From positions 13,125,848-13,189,847 of the forward strand of contig NC_062979.1 of NCBI RefSeq assembly GCF_023078275.1: a stretch of 64,000 nt of DNA, given 5' to 3'. Position 1 is the first letter of the stretch, and each line of letters opens with the position of its first letter. Below are positions 31,616 to 43,137 of the stretch, piece after piece. The translations under genes were made by a program, and so were the position numbers. Source of the DNA: Leguminivora glycinivorella. Its lineage: Eukaryota > Arthropoda > Insecta > Lepidoptera > Tortricidae. The notes below the pieces were generated by a model that searched no databases, was not told the DNA's origin, and worked only from the letters and a program-made list of their open reading frames with translations.

Positions 31616-32384
31616 TCTTATGTGCCGAACATTCCGAGTAGGCATAATTTCGAAGTTACATATTCAGAACATAAAACCATAAATTGAACGCGTTTTAAGT
31701 GTAATAGTCGATTTATTCCTACTAGACAGGAAGAACGATTATTAAATTACTACGTTACATACATAATACCCCAATATTCCGAATCATGTTTAACTCGATG
31801 TTCGAGTACGAAACACGAATCAAGTTGATTATTAACTAGTGTACGTAGAGAGATATATTGAAGACCAATGGATTAAGAATGCTTCCAATTTATCATTTAT
31901 CTATTTGGATAAAGTATTCGTCATGCTTTGGCAAGTATGTCAGTGTGAGAGTGACAAATGTCTTATCCACGTGGATAAGGGATAAAATTGGAAGCATAAT
32001 ACGCCGGCTGGTCAGGCTTTTTGTAAGTATTATGTATAGCCTTGTTCTGCCCACCATATACAGTTCGAGTCATTTAAATATGAACCAAATATTGAATGAA
32101 TAGAGTAGATTTTCCTTTCTATCATGATTTAATTTTTTTTACCTATCCAGGCTTTTAAATTATAAGTTCCAAAAAAATTGAATATATTATTTATAAATCA
32201 CATTGGGCAGGACGAAATTAGATCGATCGATTCATATATGCTGACACATATTACAGCAGTGAAAAGCAAGAATGCTTATGATAAATATTTTTTGTTTCTT
32301 ATATGACAGGTTTTAAATTATGATTCACGTTTTATTTTCATATATTGAAGTTCATAGTAATCATAGTTTTTTTGTTGTTTTCAG
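31616..32384 (+). other. Rest of intron 3 of the P-type gene
   Basis: AT-rich intron. A local inverted pair (aatgcttccaatttatc near 31879 and ggataaaattggaagcat near 31979) suggests another small foldback element. It ends in a good polypyrimidine tract and cag at 32384. Confidence 0.45.
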
Positions 32385-34624
32385 AAAAAACTTTCGAGTT
32401 TTTGCAAGACAAAACCCGAAAGGACTACACAAAGAAACTTCGGCAAAAGAAAAATGAAGTATGCAGGCTACGTCAGAAATTGAAGAATTTCAAATTGCGC
32501 CTGCAGCGCCTGGACAAGCAGTCTCCGAGAAAGGAATTCGAAATTTTTACGCAAAATATGTCCGCGTCAGCAAGGTCATTTGTTCGAATGCAATGTTTAG
32601 AAGGGGTAAAGAAAAAGAAGGGGCATAGATTTACATTGGATGAGAAGGTTTTATCTTTATCATTTTATAAAAAGAGCCCTAAAGCCTATGCTTTAATGTG
32701 TAAGCATTTCACGTTACCTTCCAGGAAGGTATTAAAGGCGTTATTGGCGAAAATTAAGCTCAACCCAGGAATAAATACTTTAATTTTCAAAGAATTACAT
32801 TCCACTGTAACAAAAATGCTGCCACAAGATCGTCTTTGTACATTAATATTTGACGAAATGTCCATTGCTCCACAAATATTTTATAATTCTCACACAGATG
32901 ATCTTGTAGGTTTTGAAAACTTGGGCAATTATAAAACGCAAAATTTTGCCAATCACGCCTTAGTGTTTATGGTAAAGGGCGTAAAAAAAAATTTTAAGCA
33001 GCCAGTAGCATATTATTTTACGCAACGGTTGTCCACACAAAAACTTAAAGAAATATTGAAGGAGGTCATCACTAATGTGCAGGCTACAGGGCTTAAGATT
33101 GTGGCAACCGTTTGTGACCAAGGATCTCCCAATTCAGCTTGTATTAATGATTTAATATCAGAGGCTAAATCTAAGTATTCTAATGAGGGAAAAGAATGGA
33201 GAAATGATGTAATTATTGTAAATAATCTTGAAATAATACCATTGTTTGATGTCCCTCATTTGCTAAAAGGAATTCGAAATAATTTGCTTAATAAAGATTT
33301 GATATATATGCATAACAATCAAGAAAAAACAGTTAAATGGGAATATTTCGTAAATATTTTTGCTGCCGATAAGTCTCATGGCGAGTTGAGATTATTACCT
33401 AAAATAAATCAAGAACATATTGATCCAAAAAAAATTAAAAAAATGAGGGTCAAAAATGCTGCGCAAGTACTCAGTCATAGCATGGCAGTAGCGACAGATA
33501 ATTTAGTTGCTAGAAAAGAAGTGCCAAAAGAATATTTGGATATTATTCCTTTTGTGTCTCTAATAGACAAAATTTTTGATTCACTTAACGCGTCAAGCTT
33601 CTCAGTGCCCAATGGTAAAAAATATAGAGCAGCTGTTAAAAGAAACTCTCCTCACCATGCGCTTTGGCGAGAGGGACTTCAAACATTGAAAACAGTTAAG
33701 TTTATTGTAAATAGAGCTGCCGGACCAAGTGTAAAGCATGTACCAACTATAAATAACTTTATTAAAACCATAGAAGGAATGAAGTCGCTGTGGCAATTGT
33801 TGTCAAAAAAATACGCACTGGATGCCATGTTCACAAGAAATTTCAATCAGGACCCATTAGAAAACTTTTTTGGCAGCATACGTAGTTTGGGTGCCAGAAA
33901 TATTGCACCCAACTGCATGGGGTTCGAGGGAGCATTTAAAACCCTGTTGTTAAATAATTTAAGTAGCCATCATTCCATTAATTCAAATTGTGAGAATGAT
34001 ACGAATGACTGCTTACAGTCACTTTCATTTTTAATTAAAAATAAATACAGTGATAATGTTCCCACGCAGTCCCAAAATATTGTTATTGATCAGCCCGTAG
34101 ATACTATGCTAAACGCAGTTGCAGATTCTGGGGCTGATCAAAGAATGTATGTCTGCGGGTGGGCCTTGTCGAAATGTTTACATAAAGTTGTCAAAGGGTG
34201 TCAAGAATGTAAAAGCAAGCTATTAGGTGATTCCAAAAACGAAAAATACAGGTACCTCCATGCGAAAGAATTTGAAAAAGGTAAAGCGTGGCTTTCTTAT
34301 CCTTCGGATTGCCTAGTAGCTTGCTTTCACGATATCCAAAACACGACAATTGGCTTCCTAAACAGCGATTGCCACGAAATAAATATAAAAGAGCGAATAA
34401 TAGCTTTTGTCGAAATTATAACAGACTTTTCTTTTATGGATTGTACTGTCCATTCGCAAAAATTAAAAGAATATTTTGTAAATACTACAATTAATATTAT
34501 TATTTATAGTTGGTGCCGGTCAGTTAATGGTATCTTAGAAGGTAAATTTAATTATAATGGCAATGAACCAGTAAAAAAAGCAGCACAGTTATATTATAAC
34601 AAGCATAGATCAGTAAAAAAATAA
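32385..34624 (+). CDS. P-type transposase, exon 4 (catalytic core)
   Basis: The acceptor is gttgttttcag; the first two bases complete a glutamate codon. Residues about 170-215 form a basic coiled coil (KKLRQKKNEVCRLRQKLKNF), a likely dimerisation segment. The RNase-H-like core follows. LIFDEMSI places the first catalytic aspartate at about residue 322, VCDQGSPN the second at about 410, and NQDPLENFFGSIR the glutamate at about 658; in P/THAP9 proteins the corresponding residues are D, D and E. Between the second D and the E lies the long insertion typical of the family (FDVPHLLKGIRNNL, then VKNAAQVLSHSMA), which in Drosophila P binds GTP. The C-terminal part is cysteine-containing (CLHKVVKGCQECKS). 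The stop at 34622 is followed at once by aataaa. No stops or shifts in 2240 bases. Confidence 0.85.
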
Positions 34625-35529
34625 ATCATCAATATTATTTTATTTCTCTCCTTTAGCTGAATATCCCTGAAACAAATTTTTCAATGGACAGTTACTCTTA
34701 GTAGTTCATTAAAAAATCTGTAATAAGGGAATCAAAACTTCCGTGCTTAGCATTACACTGTGTCTGTATTTGAAAACTTGCAATTTTGTAGTGTTTAAAT
34801 TAAGTACATTGATCAAGTTTTCAAATACAGATACAGTACGCGTGCTAAGCGCGGTTGAAATTCCCGCTCAACTGCAGAAAAATAAGCATATGTATAGGTA
34901 TGTATATATACACAGCATTAGTTCCGTAAACAAACTGCAGGTGGCAGCACTTCCCATACATGCAAGACAGACCGCAGAGTTGCCACTCTTTTAAGTCATA
35001 TTTATAATTTATTCAGAGCCGGCATAGGTCAACTTACATTGGCCAAAATCATTTGAGTTGTTCCCTCATGTCTGCTCCACTGTAGTACACATCGAAACGG
35101 ATTGACAAAAATGCGTAAACATCGAAGTTTCAATGGGATGAAGGAGCACGAAAACAAGAAAAGCAGAAGCAGGCCATCCACTAAAGGCTTATCACATTTT
35201 AAATAAATTTCCTGAGAACTTATTTCATCGCATTGATGACTATATATTTGTTGTGATATGGTAAACCTCTAATATTTTCAAGTAAATGAAACAAGTTTTT
35301 ATAATGTATATTATAATTAAAAGTTATTATAGCTAGTTTCTTTTTATTTTACTATAAACCCTACCCTGTCCCTGAATGATATACAATAGTACCTACAGTT
35401 AGCCTATGAAAATGACATATCAACAATTTCAAAAACCAATGATTTATTTATACTTTATTGCACATAAGTTCAAATGGTGGAATAATGTCTTCAATCTCTA
35501 GAAAATTCCCAGCTAGAACCAATTTCTTG
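34625..35529. other. 3' flank of the P-type gene with a hairpin
   Basis: An inverted pair (ctgtgtctgtatttgaaaac near 34758 and gttttcaaatacagatacag near 34819) forms a hairpin with a loop of about 40 bases within 250 bases of the stop. Such subterminal structures can belong to P-element ends. No gene; the rest is unassigned. Confidence 0.5.
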
Positions 35530-35932
35530 CCTTTATTCATAGACCGATATCGCATATATTATGTTTAAGTCGCCATCTTTGATTTTCGCCTTTGAAATCC
35601 TTCCTACATCCGATATCGCGGATCGGGTATAATGTGAAAACGCACTTAAGGTTGTAATATTTTGCCTATTCTGGAATGTACGTTCAAAATAATTAAGAAT
35701 TATCGTGAAAACTTACGCAAAAAAAATCTAAACAAATAAAAAACCATAAAATAATAATAAAACCCAAAAAACTGGATATCTTTACGTGTGTCTCCACCGA
35801 GGCTTGAACCAGTGACCTCTGGATTGAAAAGCGAACGAACTTCTGATGAGACCATAACGTGCCATGACAATTTGCCCGAAATTCGGTATCATCTAGCTTT
35901 CGCTACGTGTCAGGCATTTCGATGTTCCTGCA
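35530..35932 (-). mobile_element. SINE-like element with minus-strand tRNA head, copy 2
   Basis: Matches 27395-27825 block for block: tccgatatcgcggatcgg, aatgtgaaaacgcactta, tggaatgtacgttcaaa, gtgacctctggattgaaaag and atcatctagctttcgct. Its B box is decayed (ccgaggcttgaaccagtgac), so it is older or less constrained than copy 1. Confidence 0.7.
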
Positions 35933-36482
35933 TAAAAATAAATAGTTAGTCAGTTCCACCTGTCAAATTATTGAAGAGAAAAACCTGAGACGGATGTATC
36001 GGATGACAAGGCTTGCAAATTTATTAAATATAGATATGTGCCAAATGGGACTATGAGCGACATCTATCCATTTCCGCTGCAAACAATAGTTTCGTTTTGA
36101 CAGTCGCATTTTGTGGTACGGGGTGGCATAGTCTGTATATATGTAGTTTGTGATAATACTCAATCCTCTTTGCTTATTACCCTTCATGTCGCCCTCTTCT
36201 GAGACGATTCCGGGAATAAAAACCGGCATCCTGTATGTCAATTCAAGTTATTAGACTTGTGTTTACTCATATCTGTGATATGATATATGCGTGAGTGAGT
36301 ACCATGCGAAGATTGAGACATCAAAATTCAAATCAATATATCAAAGGTGAGCCGGATCGAAATACTTATGTTATCACTTTACCAGCTCCTCCAGAGGTAG
36401 GTAGGCCCAGTCTTTTGAGCTGTAGCAAAAACATAACTCATCATTATAGATAAGTAGGTAAAACCTAGGAAATAAATGTACA

Positions 36483-37757
36483 GTTAACCAATTGGAACCC
36501 ACAGAATTAGATTTGAAGAAACAAGTTCATCTATTTGTATGGCGGCCGAGCTTGTCAGATTTTGTACTGAAGTTGTTACCTTGCCTGTGATTTTTGAGTG
36601 TTCATAATTGTTGTGTTGTTGCAATTAATATCACGTAACGCGTTATTTTTAATGTTTTTGTTGACTTCAACTTACAAAAATTGATGCCCGAAAGCTGCAA
36701 TTAAAGACGGACAACTCAGTGGATTTTCCTGTTCATTTAAAACGCTAAGCAGATACGTATGGTTGATCTATGCTATATATGACATCTGTATTGGAACAGT
36801 GACCTACCTCATTGTGACATGGTTGGAGAGTGGCCTTTTTTTTGTTTAGGGGGGGAAAATGCGTTCCGCATACCACTCGGGTGCGAGGGCGGACCCGAGC
36901 GGTTATGTGAGACTCCCGTATTGGCTAATGAGGCCACGGTATACCCACTAAACCCCCCCACATGCCACCTCGCCGCTTTGTTGGCGGGGTTACCGGAACA
37001 CTTGCGCTCACAACGGCGACCCCGCCGGCGGCAGCCGCCCACGTGCAGCTTCTCCGCGGATGCCCAACAGCCCTTCACAATGAGTGCGCCAGATGGCAGG
37101 GCGCACCTTCCTCCTCGGCCGCTTATAAGTACAGTGACGGACCCCCTCGAGTCCGTCACAAAGAGGCCATGGGCACCAGAAGAGTTCCGGCGCCCGGCGG
37201 TGGAAATGGTCTTTGGTTCCACCGCTAACCAAGTCGGCCGCAAAGGATAGGGAGAACGGCGCACCGTAATACCAGCACACTCCTCTTCCCTTGCGGCCCC
37301 ACCAATGCCGCTACAGCGGAGCGGCCCCGCCAAGGTCGCAGGGGGTAGGGAGAGTGGCGCACCGCTATACCATCACGCCTCTCCCCCTGCGATCCCACCT
37401 CGGCTACCGAGGGAGGGCACAGAGCGGCATCCCATACTGCCGGATCTCCCCTCCCACGGCAGTCCTCCCAGAAGCATCTCATGTGGGCTTTACAAGCCCA
37501 CTTGGAGCATCCTCCTCGGGCCAGCTCGCCCGGCAAACAAGCCGGTCCTGGTTGCCTCTTCGCTTCATCGTGGGTGACCAAGCCACGGTTTACTAAGCCC
37601 CTCTACCACGACAAGGTGAGCAACCTGCGGGGGGTTGGAGAGTGGCCTAGTCCAATTATGTCACAATGACAAGCAGTAAGAGATTTCTTACAATCTGATT
37701 TTTTTAACGTCACTATGACATAGTTCTACAGTGGCCTAGGGTTCCAATTAGTTGATC
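36483..37757. mobile_element. MITE enlarged by nested insertions
   Basis: The outer ends gttaaccaattggaaccc and gggttccaattagttgatc are inverted. A compact relative at about 63760-63918 has ends atcaaccaattaatctgaat and ggattctacataattggttg with only about 110 bases between, so this copy has been expanded from inside. Within it an inner inverted pair (cattgtgacat at 36810, atgtcacaatg at 37658) encloses the GC-rich insert. Confidence 0.6.
36836..37632 (-). mobile_element. GC-rich retroposon with 15-bp target duplication
   Basis: An exact duplication ggttggagagtggcc flanks the insert (36821-36835 and 37633-37647). The + strand begins with a T run, so the element ends in poly-A on the minus strand: a target-primed retrotransposition product. 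It is strikingly GC-rich against the AT-rich window. The 3' part (ggtataccgtggcctcatta then gccaatacgggagtctcaca) reminds me of R1/TRAS-type non-LTR 3' regions. The 5' part has repeats spaced by about 98 bases around gtgcgccactctccc and gtgcgccgttctccc, plus a strong hairpin (ggcgtgatggtat...). Overlapping open frames in several directions are products of base composition. Probably a non-autonomous or internally deleted LINE. Confidence 0.6.
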
Positions 37758-37774
37758 CTCGGAACCGTCAAGAA

Positions 37775-38262
37775 AAATGTAGGTATTGTCTTGTAGATGG
37801 CGCTACGGCTTTGGTTGATTCTCGGCTGTATGGCGTTAATATTAATATTCCTATGACAATGGTAATACATATCAAGTTAGGAATATAGGCTAAAATGTCT
37901 AAACTGAGGTTCTAAAATTTTAATCTTGTGAAATGAAATGAAATATTTATTTTCCAAGTAGGCATATCACAATGCGCATATGAACGTCAAATAAAGCTAC
38001 GCCGGTTTTAACCCTACGCCTCAACCTCGAGAAGATTTCAGTCCCCCTCAGTTGGTGGGGGGTATCCACTATGGGACCGGCAAGAAACTCGGCGGGTCAC
38101 TTCTTTTCAAAACATTACATCTTATAATTAACATGCATTAAAAAAAACAAGATACAATTTAAAAAGCAAAAGTATTCATCAAAAAAAAATTAACAGAATA
38201 AAGACTGTGTCTAAAGATGGTACACGCTGATTTCACATTTTACTTTGACAGTAATTGTCTAC
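37775..38262 (+). repeat. Dispersed repeat, copy 3 of 3 (interrupted)
   Basis: gtagatggcgctacggc, aatattaatattcctatgac, atacatatcaagttaggaat and aaactgaggttctaaaattt are followed, after the insertion at 37929-38190, by acattttactttgacagtaa. Same family as 24240 and 24955. Confidence 0.7.
37929..38190 (-). mobile_element. LINE 3' UTR fragment with (ATTTC)n tail
   Basis: Starts on the + strand with a gaaatgaaatgaaatat run, which on the minus strand is a simple-repeat tail. It contains ccaagtaggcatatcacaat, gaacgtcaaataaagctacg and accggcaagaaactcggcgg. A shorter copy with the same tail is at 52800-52880. Confidence 0.65.
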
Positions 38263-40296
38263 ATATTCAATCCACTTTGGCTGTAGTGAACGAAATGGTA
38301 ACTCTCTATCTATAACTCTTGAGTTACGTATGAGTGCAACAGGAACACCTCATTAGCGTTAACAGGCATAAACGGTTGACACCTTGGCTTGGCACACAGC
38401 CGTCGCTTTTGCACATTTAAGCGCACAGAACTAAATTTAGTTCTGTGTTTAAGCGATATAGAGGTAGATAGAAACGATTTTCGATTTGTCGATGTTTCGT
38501 ATCGCGCTTCGGTAATTCGGTTGTGACCTGACAGAGCCAGACTGTGTTTAAAAATAGAAATATTTTTATTCATAGCAAAATAATACAAAAAAGACACACA
38601 CACAAATACAGATCAACAACAGAGAATTATTTACACATATAACCAGAGCCCGGAAAATCCATAGCAAAACAAAAGACTGTCGCAATCAAACTAGGGTGAG
38701 AAACATTTTTTTATCGATATCGATAGTTCTAAATATGAGAAGAAAATGGCCCACCAAATGAAAAAAAAAATGTATAAATAATTATACAGGTACAGACAGA
38801 TGAAATTTCTTCCTTGAAATCCACGTCAGTACACACAGCAGCACTTGACATCTTATTGGGTTTGTTATAGTAATAGGAGTATATAATCATTAATTTTTCA
38901 ACATTCTCTGGGAGAAGACTGTTTCGTTTATCACTGTAAAGCCGTTTAGCACTGTTTCGATCGCCATTTAGCGTCAAAGATTTTCTTTTTGGCTAGGCCG
39001 GCGCCTTATTTACACGCAAGACTCACGAGAAACTGTATAAATTAACTACTACATTATAGAATAAATTATGATTGTTTAGATACTTTTTTTTTAAATCATA
39101 TTTTAAGGAACTTAGTCGCTGAGCGATTATTATGGCGCTCCATACGTCGTTCCCGAACATTTTACAGTAGCAATAAATTAGTTAATATACATACATTCCT
39201 TGTAAATCTTATACAAGTAATTTAGCTTGCTCTGAATCAGATTTGGCCAGCACAACATTGCAGAATCTAGTGTAAAAAGTTCCACGGCGATGAGACTCCC
39301 CCCGTAGTCCGTACACACTCCATTAATATGTGGTATACGTCCTCGATGACCCCACAATCATTACAGTCCGGGTTTTAGTAATGTGTCCAGAACGGAGTCT
39401 CATCGCTATCACAAGGTCCTGACGTGTAAGCGAGCACTGGGTCATGGGTTGTTTAGGTACTGAACTTGTTCCTCGTAATTCTCCTATTGAGCACCTATTC
39501 TTCTTTTCTGTAACATAATATTAATAAGTCAAGTCTATACTCGAACACAAAATACACCTCAAAATCATAGCTATTTTGTGCGTCAAACACTTCTCTAAAT
39601 TATTGAACATATATATTAGATTGGATTTATAATAACTCACCACCGAATGCACGCCCCTTTTGGCAATGCATTCGCAACGCATGTGATCGTTAATTATTGC
39701 ACACGTTTCCGGAGTGATAAATTAAAAGCATAGCAACGATAAACCCCCACTAGTTTAGTGCTCTTTGGAGAGTCACGGGAGTGATATATTTTCGTATTTT
39801 GAGAGATGAGGTTTGGAAACCGTGTCAGGTACAGTGCAGTTAAACCAGCGCGCGATGTTTCATTCCAATTATCTAGATAACTTGTATTAAGGCAATATGA
39901 ATGATTCTCTTTGTACAGTCGACTACAACGAGATGTATCCATTTTTTCACCTTACTGCATTGTATTAAGGTGAAAAAGTGTATACATCTCTTTGTAGTCG
40001 ACTGTACTATGTATTTCAACATTTTCAAATTCAAAGGGATTGGCTTAATTTGAATGATTCTCTACATTTTGGTTGAAAATCACTAAGTCCTGACTATAAA
40101 CTTGCATCAAATAAAATAAACTTTTCCTTGTCACAGGAGAAATTTTTCAGGATGTTAGTCGGTGGGGTCCCAAATGCAGCATTTGCTACATATACTTTGC
40201 CACTAGCTACGTAGCCAACGTCACAATCATTTACGCTTCGTAAATCGTATAGTACTCATAGTAGCTTTCCCTACCGCTCTTCTATAGTGTCACGAC
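38263..40296. other. Intergenic, no gene recognised
   Basis: A diverged foldback of the gacagagccagact family lies around 38395-38550 (with ttagttctgtgtttaagcga as arm). A pair of inverted words (ggtgaaaaa.gtgtatacatctctttg at 39968 and the reverse near 39905-39955, gtacagtcgactacaacgag) forms another small foldback. The remaining sequence is unassigned. Confidence 0.4.
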
Positions 40297-40649
40297 TAGG
40301 GCTTGCAATATCGGACGGTTTTCAATTCCGGAACTGGTTTTCGAGATTGGACTTCAATTCCGGAATTCCGGAACTAGTTCCGGAATTGAACAATTTTTTT
40401 TGGTTTGGTTTTCTGGTGGATTTTTGATGAAATAATACAATTTTAAACTGAAATTTGTTATAAATCGACGTTTAAGACAATAACTCCGTACCTGAAAGGC
40501 ATATAACACTGAAATTTTCATTTTAGTAATTTTACAGGAAAGCCCATTTTGCGTCAAAATCGGTCTTGCAAGGTATTTCGAACTACAGTTAAAGATACAA
40601 ACGAGGTTTTACTGCCAGTTTTCTGATAGTGGTCAACGTTAAAGTTATT

Positions 40650-42095
40650 TTTTTATCCATTGAGCATCGAAATAATCATAAAATCAATAAATCTCACGAG
40701 GACTGTGGTTGTGCCAATCGCGAAGAATAAGACTGGGAACCTCTCGGATCCTAGTAACTACAGGCCCATCTCACTCGCCACGATACTTGCCAAGGTCCTG
40801 GACAGCTTGCTTAATGCACAACTTTGCAAGCATATAGAGCTGCATGACGCCCAATTCGGTTTCAGGCCGGGTCTATCGACGGAGAGCGCAATTTTGTGCC
40901 TTAAGCAGGCTGTCAGGTACTATAAGGATAGAAATACACCTATATACGCGTGTTTTTTAGATCTGTCGAAAGCTTTTGACCTGGTTGTGTACGACGTACT
41001 GTGGGACAAGCTAGACAAATCCGGACTGCCCAAGGAATGTGTCGCGCTGTTAAAGTACTGGTACAACAGCCAGGTCAATCGAGTGAGGTGGGCTGGAGAG
41101 GAGTCGGAAGAGTACAGGCTCAAATGTGGCTTGAGGCAGGGCGGATTAACATCGCCGCTGCTGTTTAACCTTTATGTGGACGGGTTGATTGGGGAGCTTG
41201 GTAGCACAAGAGTCGGATGTCATATTACTGGGACATGTTTTAATAACATAAGCTATGCGGACGATATGGCGCTGCTGAGCCCCTCGGTCGACTCGATGCG
41301 GAGACTGATCAAGATATGTGAGAGGTATGTTGAGCGGCATGGTCTTAGGTACAACGTTTCAAAGAGTGAGGTGATGATCTTTAAAGCACGCAAATACAAC
41401 CCAACAACTGAGCCTAGGATCATGCTGTGCGGCGTACCTCTAAAGCTAGTCCATAGGTTTAAGTATCTGGGACATATACTCACGGAAGATCTAAGCGATG
41501 ACCATGACATAGAAAGAGAAAGGAGAGCTATGTCGATACGTGCTAATATGCTTGCCCGCAGATTTGCACGATGTAACAAACAGGTAAAACTAACGCTTTT
41601 TAAAGCATACTGTCAGACGTTTTACACGTGCAGTCTGTGGGTAAGGTTTACGCAAAGGGCATACAACACATTGCGTGTGCAATACAACAATGCCCTGAGG
41701 TTGTTGCTGAGGCTACCGAAACACTGCAGTGCTTCCGGCATGTTCGCGGAAGCGCACACAGACGACTTCTTTGCAATTAGGCGGAAGAGAATTGCCTCGC
41801 TGATGAGAAGAGTGCGTAGCAGCAGCAACAGCCTCCTTCATGCATTAGAAGGGCGCCTTAACTGCCCTGTCACTGAATACTGGGTGGCAGTAGTGACGGG
41901 CAGGAATAAATAAATTTCTGCGCAATTGTGTTGTTAGTTTGTTAAGTGTACATAGTCTTAGTTTTAGTTTTCTTTAACTAGTTTGTAGTTATACTAACAT
42001 AGTCGGTAAGGATTTTTGTGTAATTGTATCTACTAACCTATTATGGATCGTACTATGGTCTGAAATAAAGAATTTTTATTTTTATTTATTTTATA
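40650..42095 (+). mobile_element. 5'-truncated non-LTR retrotransposon (inside the hAT element)
   Basis: A partial ORF2 (40660-41913) is followed by a 3' UTR of about 180 bases ending in ggtctgaaataaagaatttt and a T/A-rich tail. No endonuclease region is retained. The element type differs from the LINE at 12353. Confidence 0.75.
40660..41913 (+). CDS. Non-LTR reverse transcriptase, partial ORF2
   Basis: A 417-codon uninterrupted frame; the family-like part begins around residue 13 (TRTVVVPIAKNKTGNLSD). RT landmarks: NYRPISLATILAKVLD (33-48), FGFRPGLSTES (66-76), FLDLSKAFD (99-107), GLRQGGLTSPLLFNLY (157-172), and catalytic YADD (199-202, in SYADDMALLSPS). The thumb contains FKYLGHILTEDL and LARRFARCNKQVKLTLFKAY, and the protein ends with a short tail. 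The listed start is not natural; endonuclease and the first RT motif are missing. I know this ORF as a very common lepidopteran LINE but do not assign its clade. Confidence 0.85.
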   Translation: MSIEIIIKSINLTRTVVVPIAKNKTGNLSDPSNYRPISLATILAKVLDSLLNAQLCKHIELHDAQFGFRPGLSTESAILCLKQAVRYYKDRNTPIYACFLDLSKAFDLVVYDVLWDKLDKSGLPKECVALLKYWYNSQVNRVRWAGEESEEYRLKCGLRQGGLTSPLLFNLYVDGLIGELGSTRVGCHITGTCFNNISYADDMALLSPSVDSMRRLIKICERYVERHGLRYNVSKSEVMIFKARKYNPTTEPRIMLCGVPLKLVHRFKYLGHILTEDLSDDHDIERERRAMSIRANMLARRFARCNKQVKLTLFKAYCQTFYTCSLWVRFTQRAYNTLRVQYNNALRLLLRLPKHCSASGMFAEAHTDDFFAIRRKRIASLMRRVRSSSNSLLHALEGRLNCPVTEYWVAVVTGRNK

Positions 42096-43137
42096 ATATA
42101 AAAGTAATAATTTACAAGAATTGCATAACGTCTTGTTCACATAACTGTAATAAAAGAAATATTGAATTACCTTTATCAGACTCGAGTAGGGACAAAAGAT
42201 ATCCAAGCTAGCCCAAAAAGACAGATTTTATGATTTACTCCTAGGTACCTACATGTACCTACACCTTAATTTTTTGTAAAAAAATAAATCATTCTTTTAT
42301 ATACATCATTTTCCATACATTTTCTTCTCAAATCTTTTGATTTTGTGGTAAGTGGTAATAGACTTAGATAGAGTTTAGTAAAATATGCACACGTCTTTGT
42401 GAAAAGTGTATAAAGTAACTACGACGTTATGCTTGTGAATGAATGTAATACAAAATACTACGATTTGCTTCTGAACTTAAGACTATGCCTAAAATATTCA
42501 GTGCTATGAGAAAAGAAGTAAAATTTTGAGTTTATGCCCCTTTAATACCGATTAATTTAGATTATTACTGAAATTTAAGTTCGATCTAATAAATTGAGCA
42601 TAAATAACGCCGATAAAATAATAATATTAATAATGTACCTAATGTTATTTATTTATGTTTAATTGTCCTTCAGTATTCGAGCATAACACTGAACTCCCGG
42701 ATAGTAATTTTAAATTATCACAAAACAAAACTTTCTACAACAAATATTTACTTTAAAATGATTATATATTTCACTTATTAGCTAAAACAATTGAGAGCAA
42801 AACCAGAAAGTGACAATGGTATAATATTAGCGGGTTAAAACTACACTATCTCGCTCTAACTAGCCCTGGATGCAACCCGTTGGTCATAAAATAGGCACTA
42901 CCTGAATCCGAGGAGTGTCTAACTTAATGAATTTACATATCTTTTATAGACGCGGTGGTAGTTTTGTAAAATAACCAGGCTGATATTACACGTTTTTGTC
43001 CAAAAATATATCTTTTTTCAATTCCGGAATTTTCGAGATTATGTGTTTCAATTCCGGAACTGTAATATCGGAAAAATTGTCCGAAATTCCGGAATTTCGA
43101 GATTCCGGAATTCCGGAATGCAAGCCCTAGTCACGAC

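Larger units (their letters stand above)
28149..34624 (+). mobile_element. P-element-type transposase gene (four exons), whole unit
   Basis: Four exons (28149-28197, 28688-28903, 30417-30647, 32385-34624) join with phases 1, 1 and 1 to give 2736 coding bases, 911 residues plus stop, with no interruption. The length is close to human THAP9 (about 900) and longer than Drosophila P transposase (about 750). Terminal inverted repeats and an 8-bp target duplication, expected of a mobile P element, were not convincingly found. It is therefore either a P-superfamily transposon with ends I cannot see or a domesticated THAP9-like gene. Introns 2 and 3 hold other repeats. Confidence 0.8.
40297..43129. 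mobile_element. hAT-type element with 8-bp target duplication
   Basis: Ends tagggcttgca and tgcaagcccta are inverted and flanked by an exact GTCACGAC on both sides (40289-40296 and 43130-43137). The subterminal regions repeat attccggaattccggaa several times on both sides, as common for hAT ends. The target is itself a foldback MITE (its gtcacgac/agagccagact signature is split). No hAT transposase is visible; the interior is largely a later LINE insertion (40650-42095). Confidence 0.8.

Noticed and set aside
36809..37596. Several overlapping open frames of 90-174 codons on both strands
   Set aside because: GC-rich retroposon sequence with few stop codons; frames overlap in all directions and none shows domain features or splice context.
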